This document shows positions 19,886 through 27,324 of a stretch of 64,000 nt of DNA, in pieces (within the stretch, counting starts at the first letter, position 1; each line of letters opens with the position of its first letter). The notes beneath the pieces were generated by a model, which did not search any database, had not been told where the DNA came from, and saw only the letters and a program-made list of their open reading frames with translations. A program made the translations under genes and the position numbers. This stretch comes from Janibacter endophyticus (GTDB lineage: Bacteria > Actinomycetota > Actinomycetes > Actinomycetales > Dermatophilaceae): the NCBI RefSeq assembly GCF_016888335.1, contig NZ_JAFEJG010000004.1, forward strand, positions 2,232,001 through 2,296,000, in the 5' to 3' direction.

Positions 19886-19928
19886 CGGGCAGCCCACCGC
19901 CGGGTTCCCGTTGTGGGGCCCCGACAAA

Positions 19929-19934
19929 TAGCAT
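19929..19934 (+). promoter_or_regulatory. -10 element TAGCAT for leaderless fasR mRNA
   Basis: TAGCAT, six bases, then ATG at 19941. No ribosome-binding site in between. Confidence 0.6.
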
Positions 19935-19940
19935 GGCCGG

Positions 19941-21119
19941 ATGGCTCCCCGTGCACGCATCCCGGCCGCGACCCGGCAGGCCGTGCGCCGCCGAGCGGGC
20001 GAGCTGGCGACGGCGGCGACCCGACGGATCGAGGAGCACCACGAGTGGTACTCCGAGCTCAGCGCGCAGGAGCGCTCCTGGGTCGCCCAGGTCGCCCAGG
20101 CCGGCATCGCCGACTTCGTCGCGTGGCTCGGGGACCCACCGGCCGGCCGCCACCACCCCGGAGGGATCTTCGCGGCCGCACCCCGCGCGCTGACGCGCTC
20201 GGTGACCCTGGCCCAGACCCTCGAGCTCGTCCGCGAGGTCGTCGGCGTCGTCGAGGACCACGTCGAGGACCTCGCCCGGCCCGACGAGGTCGTCCGGCTG
20301 CGCGAGGCGGTCCTGCGCTACAGCGGTGAGGTCGCCTTCGGGGCCGCCATGGTCTACGCGGAGGCCGCGGAGCAGCGCGGGGCCTGGGACGCCCGGCTCG
20401 AGGCGCTCGTCCTCGACGCCGTCGTCCGTGGCGAGGTCGACGACTCGACCCGCTCCCAGGTGGCCGCGCTCGGATGGTCGAGCCGCTCCGGGGTGACGGT
20501 CCTCGTCGGGGAGGCCCCGGAGCAGGCCACCGAGGACATCGAAGGGGTGCTGTCGCGCCTCCACAAGGCCGCTGCCCGTCGCGGCGCGGCCGCCATCGCG
20601 GGGGTCCAGGGTCGGCGTCTCGTCGCGGTCCTCGGCGGGGTGTCCGACGCCCAGGAGGAGGCGCGCGTCCTCGCCGAGTGCTTCGGCCCGGGACCGCTCG
20701 TCCACGGGCCGCTCGTCGGCAGCCTGCTCGAGGCGAGCCTGTCCGCCGCGGCGGCGGTCGCGGGGTTCGACGCGGCCGGCGGCTGGCCGATGTGCCCGCG
20801 CCCGTGCCCGGCCTCCGACCTCCTCCCGGAGCGAGCGCTCGCCGGAGACGAGTGGGCCCGGCTCGACCTGCTCTCCCAGGTCTGGGAGCCGCTGCGCGAG
20901 CAGCCCGTGCTCCTGGAGACCGCCGAGCAGCACCTCGACACCAAGGGTGGGCTCGAGGGGACGGCCCGCACCCTCTACGTCCACGTCAACACCGTCCGCT
21001 ACCGGCTCGGCCGGATCATCGACCTCACCGGGTACGACCTCGCGGAGCCGCACGACGCCTTCACCGTACGGGTGGCGCTCACCCTCGGGCGTCTGTTGGA
21101 GGAAACCTCCAAATCGTGA
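19941..21119 (+). CDS. fasR: PucR/CdaR-type transcriptional regulator of fatty-acid synthesis
   Basis: 392 residues. The C-terminal PucR-type helix-turn-helix is LYVHVNTVRYRLGRIIDLTG around residues 345-365, followed by the typical short tail. The N-terminal 340 residues contain a GGDEF-like/CdaR sensor region with no clear catalytic motif. Streptomyces FasR, of the same family, sits directly upstream of fabD-fabH-acpP-fabF and activates it; the identical position here supports the name. A perfect 17-base palindrome overlapping its 3' end is a candidate operator for the fab promoter. Confidence 0.88.
   Translation: MAPRARIPAATRQAVRRRAGELATAATRRIEEHHEWYSELSAQERSWVAQVAQAGIADFVAWLGDPPAGRHHPGGIFAAAPRALTRSVTLAQTLELVREVVGVVEDHVEDLARPDEVVRLREAVLRYSGEVAFGAAMVYAEAAEQRGAWDARLEALVLDAVVRGEVDDSTRSQVAALGWSSRSGVTVLVGEAPEQATEDIEGVLSRLHKAAARRGAAAIAGVQGRRLVAVLGGVSDAQEEARVLAECFGPGPLVHGPLVGSLLEASLSAAAAVAGFDAAGGWPMCPRPCPASDLLPERALAGDEWARLDLLSQVWEPLREQPVLLETAEQHLDTKGGLEGTARTLYVHVNTVRYRLGRIIDLTGYDLAEPHDAFTVRVALTLGRLLEETSKS
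21096..21112. promoter_or_regulatory. palindrome upstream of fabD, candidate FasR operator
   Basis: TTGGAGG-AAA-CCTCCAA, a perfect inverted repeat with seven-base arms, ending five bases before the end of fasR and 68 bases before the fabD start. Position and symmetry fit a regulator site; assignment to FasR is inference. It falls within the last codons of fasR, so coding constraint alone would not produce it. Confidence 0.45.
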
Positions 21120-21179
21120 CGGCTAATGCTGTGGCGATCCGCGTCGCCTCAGGGCGGCGTCCGCCAGGAAGGTGGAGGG

Positions 21180-22361
21180 GTGCTTGCGATCACTTGCCCC
21201 GGCCAGGGCTCACAGACCCCCGGCTTCCTGACCCCCTGGCTCGAGCTCCCCGGGATGCGCGACCGCCTCCACTGGCTCTCGACCGTGGCCGGTCTCGACC
21301 TCGAGGAGCACGGCACCGTCTCGGACGAGACGACGATCAAGGACACCGCCGTCGCCCAGCCGCTCATCGTGGCCGCCGGCCTGCTGGGCCTGCTCGGCCT
21401 CTTCGAGCACCCGGCCGACGGGTTCCGCGTCGTCGGGGTCGGTGCCGGCCACTCGGTCGGTGAGCTGACCGCCGCGGCCGCCGCCGGCGTCATCACGGCG
21501 GAGCAGGCGATGGTCCTCGTGGCCCAGCGCGGCCGGGCGATGGCGTCGGCCTCCGCTGCCACCCCCACCGGCATGAGCGCCGTCGTGGGCGGGGACGCCG
21601 ACGAGGTCCTCGCCGGCATCGAGCGGCACGGGCTCACCCCGGCCAACGTCAACGGCGCCGGCCAGGTCGTCGCCGCCGGCACGCTCGACGCGCTCGCCGC
21701 GCTCGGGGACGACGCACCGGCGAAGGCCCGGGTCATCCCGCTCCCGGTGGCCGGCGCCTTCCACACCGAGCACATGGCGCCCGCGGTGGACTCGCTGGCC
21801 CGGCTGGCCCGCGCCGTGTCGACGCATGACGCCCGGGTGCCGCTCCTGTCCAACGCCGACGGCGCGGTCGTCAGCTCGGGCCGCGAGGTGCTGCGCCGCA
21901 TCGTCGGTCAGGTCGCCTCGCCGGTCCGCTGGGACCTGTGCATGGAGACGATGCGCGACCTCGGCGTCACCGGCATCATCGAGATCCCGCCCGCCGGCAC
22001 CCTCACCGGGCTCGCGAAGCGGTCGCTCAAGGGCGTCGAGACCCTCGCGTTGCGCACGCCCGCGGACCTCGAGGCGGCCCACCGCATGGTCCGCGAGCAC
22101 GGCGAGACCCGCACCTCGAGCCAGCCGGCCTGGCGCCTCGTCGTGGCGCCCGTCAAGGGCACCGTCACGCTGGCGCCGCACGGTCTGGGTGACGCCCTCG
22201 ACGCCGGCGCCGTCGTCGCGACCGTGTCCTCGCTGCGCGACGAGCACGCCGTCGTCAGCGCCCACGGCGGTCAGGTCGTCGAGTGGCTCGTCGAGGAGGG
22301 CGACCCCGTCTCCCCCGGCCAGCCTCTCCTGCGCCTCCACCCGACGGGGCAGAGCGCATGA
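21180..22361 (+). CDS. fabD: malonyl-CoA:ACP transacylase with C-terminal biotinyl/lipoyl-like domain
   Basis: Transfers malonyl from CoA to acyl carrier protein, supplying type II fatty-acid synthesis. Residues 1-300 are the acyltransferase: GAGHSVGELT with nucleophile Ser92 and AGAFHTEHM with His195. Residues 310-393 are an extension absent from ordinary FabD (about 300-315 residues): APVKGTVTLAP, then AVVSAHGGQVVEWLVEEGD and a PGQPLLRLHP end, which is the pattern of a biotinyl/lipoyl carrier fold. The position of the modified lysine is Arg353, so it should not be biotinylated. GTG start with AGGAAGGTGGAGG upstream. The stop overlaps the fabH start. Confidence 0.93.
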   Translation: MLAITCPGQGSQTPGFLTPWLELPGMRDRLHWLSTVAGLDLEEHGTVSDETTIKDTAVAQPLIVAAGLLGLLGLFEHPADGFRVVGVGAGHSVGELTAAAAAGVITAEQAMVLVAQRGRAMASASAATPTGMSAVVGGDADEVLAGIERHGLTPANVNGAGQVVAAGTLDALAALGDDAPAKARVIPLPVAGAFHTEHMAPAVDSLARLARAVSTHDARVPLLSNADGAVVSSGREVLRRIVGQVASPVRWDLCMETMRDLGVTGIIEIPPAGTLTGLAKRSLKGVETLALRTPADLEAAHRMVREHGETRTSSQPAWRLVVAPVKGTVTLAPHGLGDALDAGAVVATVSSLRDEHAVVSAHGGQVVEWLVEEGDPVSPGQPLLRLHPTGQSA

Positions 22362-23374
22362 GCATGGTCACCCTGAGCCCGGGCCTGGGCACGGTGGCCG
22401 GCGGCTACCACTCCCGGATCAGCGGGGTCGGCGGGTACCGGCCCGAGCGGGTCGTGCCCAACAGCGAGATCGTCGAGCGCATCGACTCGACCGACGAGTG
22501 GATCCGGCAGCGCTCCGGCATCCAGGCCCGGCACCGGGCCGCACCCGAGGAGAGCGTCGTCGACATGTCCGTGCACGCCGCGCGCGCGGCGATCGAGCAC
22601 GCCGGGCTCGAGGTCGACGCCATCGACGCGATCATCGTCGCGACCGTCACCCACCCCTACCAGACCCCGGCGGCCGCCCCCGAGGTCGCGCACCGGCTCG
22701 GCCTGACGTGCATGGCCCTGGACATCAGCGCCGCGTGCGCCGGCTACTGCCACGGCATCGGCATGGCGAGCGACATGGTGCGATCCGGCTCGGCCCGCCA
22801 CGTGCTCGTCCTCGGCGTCGAGAAGCTCTCGGACTTCACCGACTACGACGACCGGAGCATCGCCTTCATCTTCGGCGACGGAGCCGGCGCCGCCGTCGTC
22901 TCCCGGGCCGACTCGCCCGGGATCAGCCCGACCGTCTGGGGCAGCGACGGCGAGCAGCGTGACGTCATCGCCCAGGTCGACTCCTGGATCGACGTCCGCG
23001 ACGACGCGGGGCTCGACTTCCCGACGATCAAGATGCAGGGCCAGAGCGTCTTCCGCTGGGCGGTGTGGACCATCGCCAAGAAGGCGCAGGAGACGCTCGA
23101 CGCCGCAGGCCTGACCGTCCACGACATCGATGCCTTCGTCCCGCACCAGGCCAACCTGCGGATCATCGACTCGCTCGCCAAGACGCTCGGCCTGCCCGAG
23201 GACGTCGTCATCGCCAAGGACATCGTCACCACGGCCAACACCTCTGCCGCGTCCGTCCCCCTCGCCATGTCGCGCATGGTCGAGGAGGGTCAGCTGCGCA
23301 GCGGCGACGTCGTCCTTCAGATCGCCTTCGGCGCCGGGCTCGCGTACGCGGGCCAGGTCGTCGTCATGCCGTAG
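22358..23374 (+). CDS. fabH: 3-oxoacyl-ACP synthase III
   Basis: Starts fatty-acid chains by condensing an acyl-CoA with malonyl-ACP. 338 residues. Catalytic triad: Cys127 in DISAACAGY, His263 in PHQANLRI and the Asn of TTANTSAAS. FGDGAGAAVV is the family glycine loop. In actinobacteria this enzyme commonly prefers branched primers, but specificity cannot be read here. The ATG at 22358 overlaps the fabD stop (ATGA); a second ATG two codons later is an alternative start. Confidence 0.97.
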   Translation: MSMVTLSPGLGTVAGGYHSRISGVGGYRPERVVPNSEIVERIDSTDEWIRQRSGIQARHRAAPEESVVDMSVHAARAAIEHAGLEVDAIDAIIVATVTHPYQTPAAAPEVAHRLGLTCMALDISAACAGYCHGIGMASDMVRSGSARHVLVLGVEKLSDFTDYDDRSIAFIFGDGAGAAVVSRADSPGISPTVWGSDGEQRDVIAQVDSWIDVRDDAGLDFPTIKMQGQSVFRWAVWTIAKKAQETLDAAGLTVHDIDAFVPHQANLRIIDSLAKTLGLPEDVVIAKDIVTTANTSAASVPLAMSRMVEEGQLRSGDVVLQIAFGAGLAYAGQVVVMP

Positions 23375-23434
23375 GCCGCCGCCGCGATCCCACCCCACCG
23401 ACCACCAGCACCACCCAACAGAAGGAGAAAGAGC

Positions 23435-23683
23435 ATGGCCTACACCGACCAGGAGATCCTTGACGGCCTCGCCGAGGTCGTCGCCGAGGAGACCGGCATC
23501 GACGCGTCCGAGGTGACCCCCGAGAAGAGCTTCACCGACGACCTCGACGTCGACTCGCTGTCGATGATGACCATCGCCGTCACCGCAGAGGAGAAGTTCG
23601 GGGTGAAGATCCCAGACGAGGAGGTCAAGAACCTCAAGACCGTCGGTGACGCCGTCAGCTACATCAAGAGCAACCAGGGCTGA
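23435..23683 (+). CDS. acpP: acyl carrier protein
   Basis: 82 residues, acidic. Carries the growing acyl chain on a 4'-phosphopantetheine attached to Ser41 in the DLDVDSLSMM motif. A strong AGAAGGAGAAAG ribosome-binding site stands upstream, fitting a protein needed in large amounts. It is 60 bases after fabH, and a long hairpin separates it from fabF, which would raise acpP expression relative to fabF. Confidence 0.97.
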   Translation: MAYTDQEILDGLAEVVAEETGIDASEVTPEKSFTDDLDVDSLSMMTIAVTAEEKFGVKIPDEEVKNLKTVGDAVSYIKSNQG

Positions 23684-23695
23684 CCGGCCCTCCTC

Positions 23696-23728
23696 GGCGA
23701 AGGGGGCGGGGACCCCGCCCCCTTCGCC
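23696..23728 (+). terminator. hairpin between acpP and fabF
   Basis: GGCGAAGGGGGCGGGG, one base, then the perfect complement. It is built from facing CGAAGGGG octamers. Lying inside the fab operon, 13 bases after acpP and 36 before fabF, it is a probable partial terminator or 3'-end stabiliser for the acpP message. Confidence 0.7.
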
Positions 23729-23764
23729 TGTCAGCACGACCGCGCCCACCACCACGGAGAACTC

Positions 23765-25006
23765 ATGACCGCACCCACCGTCGTCGTCACCGGCCTCGGC
23801 GCCACCACCCCGATCGGCGGGGACGTCACCTCCACCTGGGAGGCCGCGCTCGCCGGACGCTCCGGCGCCCGCCCCCTCGAGCAGGACTGGGTCGCCGAGC
23901 ACGAGCTGCCGGTGACCTTCGCTGCGACCCTCACCACCCCGGTCACCGAGGTCCTCGCCCGCGTCGAGACCAAGCGGCTCGACCCCTTCGCCCAGTACGC
24001 CCTCGTGGCCGCCCGTGAGGCCTGGCAGGACGCCGGCGCCCCCGAGGTCGAGCCCGAGCGGCTCGGTGTGGCCGTCGGCTCCGGCATCGGTGGGGTGCAG
24101 ACCCTCATCACCGCGTGGGACACGCTCACCGAGAAGGGACCGCGACGCGTCTACCCGCTCTCGATCCCGATGCTCATGCCCAACAGCGCCTCCGGGACGA
24201 TCTCGCTCGAGCTCGGTGCCCGGGCCGGCGCCCACACCCTCGTCTCGGCCTGCTCCTCGGGCGCCGAGTCCATCGGCTACGGCCTGCAGATGATCCGTGA
24301 CGGCAAGGCCGACGTCGTCGTCTGCGGCGGCTCCGAGGCCGCCGTCCACCCGCTGCCGATCGCCGGCTTCGCCGCGATGCAGGCCCTCTCGACGCGCAAC
24401 GACGACCCGGCTACCGCCTCACGTCCCTACGACACGACCCGCGACGGCTTCGTCCTCGGCGAGGGCGCCGCGATCATGGTCCTCGAGTCCGAGGAGCACG
24501 CCCGCGCCCGCGGCGCGACGATCTACGCGACGCTCGCCGGCTTCGGCGCGAGTGCCGACGCGCACCACATGGCCGCCCCCGAGCCCGAGGGGGCCGGCGC
24601 CTCGCGCGCCATGGCCGACGCCGTCCGGGACGCCGGAGCGACCGCCAAGGACCTCGTCCACATCAACGCGCACGCCACCTCGACACCCGTCGGCGACGTC
24701 GCGGAGGTCGCCGCCGTCCGACGTGCCTTCGGCGACGACGCGGACCACATGGCGGTCAGCGGGACGAAGTCGATGACCGGTCACCTCCTCGGCGCGGCCG
24801 GCGCCCTCGAGGCCGTCTTCGCCGCGCTCTCGGTCCGGGACCGGGTCGCTCCCCCGACGATCAACATCACCGAGATCGACCCGGCCGTGACGCTCGACGT
24901 CGTGCGTGACGAGCCCCGGCCGCTCGGCGACGGCGACCTGCTCGTGCTCAACAACTCCTTCGGCTTCGGCGGTCACAACGTCGCCCTTGCCTTCAGGAGC
25001 CTGTGA
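23765..25006 (+). CDS. fabF: 3-oxoacyl-ACP synthase II
   Basis: Elongating ketosynthase of type II fatty-acid synthesis. 413 residues. Active-site Cys163 in VSACSSGAES, His residues in INAHATSTPVGD and SMTGHLLGAAGA, and the closing NNSFGFGGHN motif are all present. The cysteine neighbourhood reads SACSSGA in place of the commoner TACATGA/TACASGA. GGAGAACTC precedes the ATG. Its TGA overlaps the accD start by one base. Confidence 0.96.
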   Translation: MTAPTVVVTGLGATTPIGGDVTSTWEAALAGRSGARPLEQDWVAEHELPVTFAATLTTPVTEVLARVETKRLDPFAQYALVAAREAWQDAGAPEVEPERLGVAVGSGIGGVQTLITAWDTLTEKGPRRVYPLSIPMLMPNSASGTISLELGARAGAHTLVSACSSGAESIGYGLQMIRDGKADVVVCGGSEAAVHPLPIAGFAAMQALSTRNDDPATASRPYDTTRDGFVLGEGAAIMVLESEEHARARGATIYATLAGFGASADAHHMAAPEPEGAGASRAMADAVRDAGATAKDLVHINAHATSTPVGDVAEVAAVRRAFGDDADHMAVSGTKSMTGHLLGAAGALEAVFAALSVRDRVAPPTINITEIDPAVTLDVVRDEPRPLGDGDLLVLNNSFGFGGHNVALAFRSL

Positions 25007-26457
25007 TGACGCGCGCACCCAGCCCGGCCGCTGCCGCCGTCGCGACCTCGAAGGTCGGCCGGCCGGACCGCCTCGAGGACCCGCGTCACCCGGAGACCCG
25101 CCTGAGGTCCTTCCTCGACGAGGGCTCCGTCGAGCTGCTCGGCCCCGACGACGGGTCCGGGATGATGGCCGCCCGCGGGACGCTCGACGGCCAACGGGTC
25201 GTCACCTTTGTCTCCGACGCGACGATCATGGGCGGCGCCATGGGCGTCGACGGCTGCAGAGTCGTCGTCGACGCCTACGAGCTCGCGCTCGCCGAGCAGC
25301 TGCCGGTCATCGGCCTGTGGCACAGCGGTGGTGCGCGGCTGCCGGAGGGCGTCGTCTCGCTGCACGCCGTCGGAGAGATCTTCGCGATCATGACCCGCGC
25401 CAGCGGCAAGATCCCTCAGATCTCGGTCGTCATGGGCGCAGCCGCCGGCGGCGCCGCCTACGGGCCGGCGCTCACCGACATCGTCATCCTCGCCCCGGAG
25501 GGCCGGATCTTCGTCACCGGGCCGGACGTCGTCCGCTCGGTCACCGGGGAGGCCGTCGACGCGCTGCGTCTCGGCGGGCCCGAGCCGCACGGGCGCCGGT
25601 CCGGCGTCGTCCACGTCCTCGCCGACTCGCTCGAGGACGCCTTCGCGCGGGCCCGTGCCATCACGCGGCTGCTCGACCCGGCGACCCAGGGCGACTTCGA
25701 CGTCGACGGTCTTGAGGACCGTGACCTCGCCGCCTCGCTGCCGGAGTCCGCGAAGCGGGCCTACGACGTCCACCCGCTCGTCGAGAACCTCCTCGACGAG
25801 GGCACGACGGAAGAGCTGCACGCCCGGTGGGCGCCGAACATCGTCACGGCCCTAGGCCGCCTCGGGGGCCGCTCGGTCGGCGTCATCGCCAACAACCCCA
25901 TGCGGCTCGGCGGCTGCCTCGACTCCTCCTCGGCGGAGAAGGCCTCCCGTTTTGTGCGGATGTGCGACGCCTTCGGCATCCCCCTCGTCGTCCTCGTCGA
26001 CGTCCCCGGCTACCTGCCCGGTGTCGGCCAGGAGTGGGACGGCGTCGTGCGCCGCGGGGCCAAGCTGCTCCACGCCTTCGCCGAGGCGGTCGTCCCCCGA
26101 GTCACCGTCGTCACCCGCAAGACCTACGGCGGGGCCTACATCGCGATGAACTCACGCTCGCTCGGCGCGACGAAGGTCTACGCCTGGCCGGACGCGCACG
26201 TGGCGGTCATGGGGTCCGTCGCGGCGATCCGCATCCTGCACCGCCGGCGGCTCGCCGAGGTCGACGACGCCGAGCGCGCCGCCGTCGAGGAGGAGCTGGC
26301 CGCCGACCACGAGCGGCTCTCCGGCGGTCTCGCTCGCGCCGTCGAGATCGGGGTCGTCGACGAGATCGTCGAGCCGTCCCGCACCCGCTCGGCCGTGGCC
26401 GGTACCCTCGCGGACGCCCCGGCGGCCCGCGGGCAGCACGGCAACATCCCGTTGTAG
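25006..26457 (+). CDS. accD: acyl-CoA carboxylase carboxyltransferase (beta) subunit
   Basis: Transfers carboxyl from biotin to acetyl-CoA or propionyl-CoA, giving the malonyl-CoA used by FabD. 483 residues with N- and C-terminal carboxyltransferase halves in one chain, as in propionyl-CoA carboxylase beta. Oxyanion-hole blocks are AAAGGAAYGPALTD in the N half and TRKTYGGAYIAMNS in the C half. The ATG shares one base with the fabF stop (TGATG) and has AGGAG six bases upstream. No alpha/biotin subunit gene adjoins. It ends at a strong terminator facing DUF3145. Confidence 0.93.
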   Translation: MTRAPSPAAAAVATSKVGRPDRLEDPRHPETRLRSFLDEGSVELLGPDDGSGMMAARGTLDGQRVVTFVSDATIMGGAMGVDGCRVVVDAYELALAEQLPVIGLWHSGGARLPEGVVSLHAVGEIFAIMTRASGKIPQISVVMGAAAGGAAYGPALTDIVILAPEGRIFVTGPDVVRSVTGEAVDALRLGGPEPHGRRSGVVHVLADSLEDAFARARAITRLLDPATQGDFDVDGLEDRDLAASLPESAKRAYDVHPLVENLLDEGTTEELHARWAPNIVTALGRLGGRSVGVIANNPMRLGGCLDSSSAEKASRFVRMCDAFGIPLVVLVDVPGYLPGVGQEWDGVVRRGAKLLHAFAEAVVPRVTVVTRKTYGGAYIAMNSRSLGATKVYAWPDAHVAVMGSVAAIRILHRRRLAEVDDAERAAVEEELAADHERLSGGLARAVEIGVVDEIVEPSRTRSAVAGTLADAPAARGQHGNIPL

Positions 26458-26462
26458 CCCCG

Positions 26463-26515
26463 CACGACGAAGGGGTGCGCCGCGCGGAGGATCCGCGGCG
26501 CACCCCTTCGTCGTG
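26463..26515. terminator. bidirectional terminator, 22-bp stem with 9-base loop
   Basis: Arms CACGACGAAGGGGTGCGCCG plus CG and the exact complement, loop CGGAGGATC. It separates convergent accD and the DUF3145 gene. The stems again contain facing copies of CGAAGGGG. Confidence 0.85.
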
Positions 26516-26523
26516 GGGTCCGG

Positions 26524-27024
26524 TCAGCCGACCTTGTGCAGCCAGCGCACCGGGGCGCCCTCGCCCGCGTGTCGGAAGGCCTCGAGCTCCGCGTCCCACT
26601 CGGTGCCGAGGAGCTCGTCGAGCATGTCCTCGACGGCCTCGTCGGCGCCCTGGGCGAGGGTGAGCACCTCGCGCAGCCGGTTCTCGTGGATGACGGTGTC
26701 GCCGGAGGCGGAGATCGTCGCGTGGTGGATGCCGAGGGACGGCGTGTGCGACCAGCGGGAGCCATCGAGCCCGGGGCTGGGCTCCTCGGTCACCTCGTAG
26801 CGCACGCCCTCCCAGCCCCGCAGGGCAGAGGCCAGCGCGGCGCCGGTGCCGGGCGCGCCGGTCCAGGAGAACTCGGCACGTCGAAGGGATGGACCGATCG
26901 GCTGCTCGGTCCACTCCAGGGTCACGTCACGCCCGAGAGCGGACTCCAGCGCCCACGTGATGTGGGGGCAGAGCGCTGTCGGGGTGCTGTGGATGAACAC
27001 CACGCCTCGCGTTGCAGACGACAT
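26524..27024 (-). CDS. DUF3145 family protein
   Basis: 166 residues, conserved in actinobacteria next to the fab operon; function unknown. Family features: TRGVVFIHSTPTALCPHITWALE at the N-terminus, EFSWTGAPGTGAALASALRGW, and a C-terminal DEAVEDMLDELLGTEWDAELE. Soluble, acidic. The ATG at 27024 is chosen because GGAGGATCAGG precedes it and family members start near this point; a longer in-frame reading to 27189 lacks such support. The conserved location suggests a link to lipid metabolism, which is inference. Confidence 0.88.
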   Translation of the reverse strand: MSSATRGVVFIHSTPTALCPHITWALESALGRDVTLEWTEQPIGPSLRRAEFSWTGAPGTGAALASALRGWEGVRYEVTEEPSPGLDGSRWSHTPSLGIHHATISASGDTVIHENRLREVLTLAQGADEAVEDMLDELLGTEWDAELEAFRHAGEGAPVRWLHKVG

Positions 27025-27232
27025 CCTGATCCTCCTCGGTGCGATGGACGTCTTCCCCAACGCCAGGCACCTCATCTGGAGGACCGGAGGCTCGCTCACG
27101 TGCTGCTCGGTGTGCTGCTCGGTCGATATAGGCACGCCACAGGCGTGCATGTGCGTCACATTGTGCCTCATGGTCACCAGGAGCACCACCCCTCACTCGG
27201 GTAACCTGCGGCTGGCCCCTCATGGAGGCCAC
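27025..27232. other. intergenic region upstream of DUF3145 and CAU tRNA
   Basis: 208 bases of lower G+C than the surroundings. It holds a small hairpin GCACGCC-ACA-GGCGTGC at 27132-27148, a TATATC hexamer on the minus strand just before it that could serve DUF3145, and TAACCT (27202-27207) before the tRNA. No open reading frame with a ribosome-binding site was seen. Confidence 0.4.
27202..27207 (+). promoter_or_regulatory. -10 element TAACCT for CAU tRNA
   Basis: TAACCT 25 bases before the tRNA 5' end, giving a short leader to be removed by RNase P. No clear -35. Confidence 0.4.
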
Positions 27233-27306
27233 GGGGCGGTAGCTCAGTCGGTCAGAGCAGCGGACTCATAATCCGTCGGTCCTGGGTTCAAGCCCCAGCC
27301 GCCCCA
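27233..27306 (+). tRNA. tRNA with CAU anticodon (probably Ile2, else elongator Met)
   Basis: 74 bases; acceptor GGGGCGG/CCGCCCC pairs perfectly, D arm GCTCAGTCGGTCAGAGC, anticodon loop CTCATAA, T loop TTCAAGC. The AGCAG...GACTCATAATC...GGTC and TTCAAG pattern resembles lysidine-modified tRNA-Ile2 that reads AUA more than elongator tRNA-Met. No encoded CCA. Identity should be treated as open between those two. Confidence 0.93.
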
Positions 27307-27324
27307 CCGAGCAGTGGCGCGTCC

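Noticed and set aside
27025-27189. N-terminal extension of the DUF3145 protein to 27189
   Set aside because: The extension is unlike family members, lacks a ribosome-binding site at its start and overlaps the probable promoter and hairpin; the 27024 start has both.
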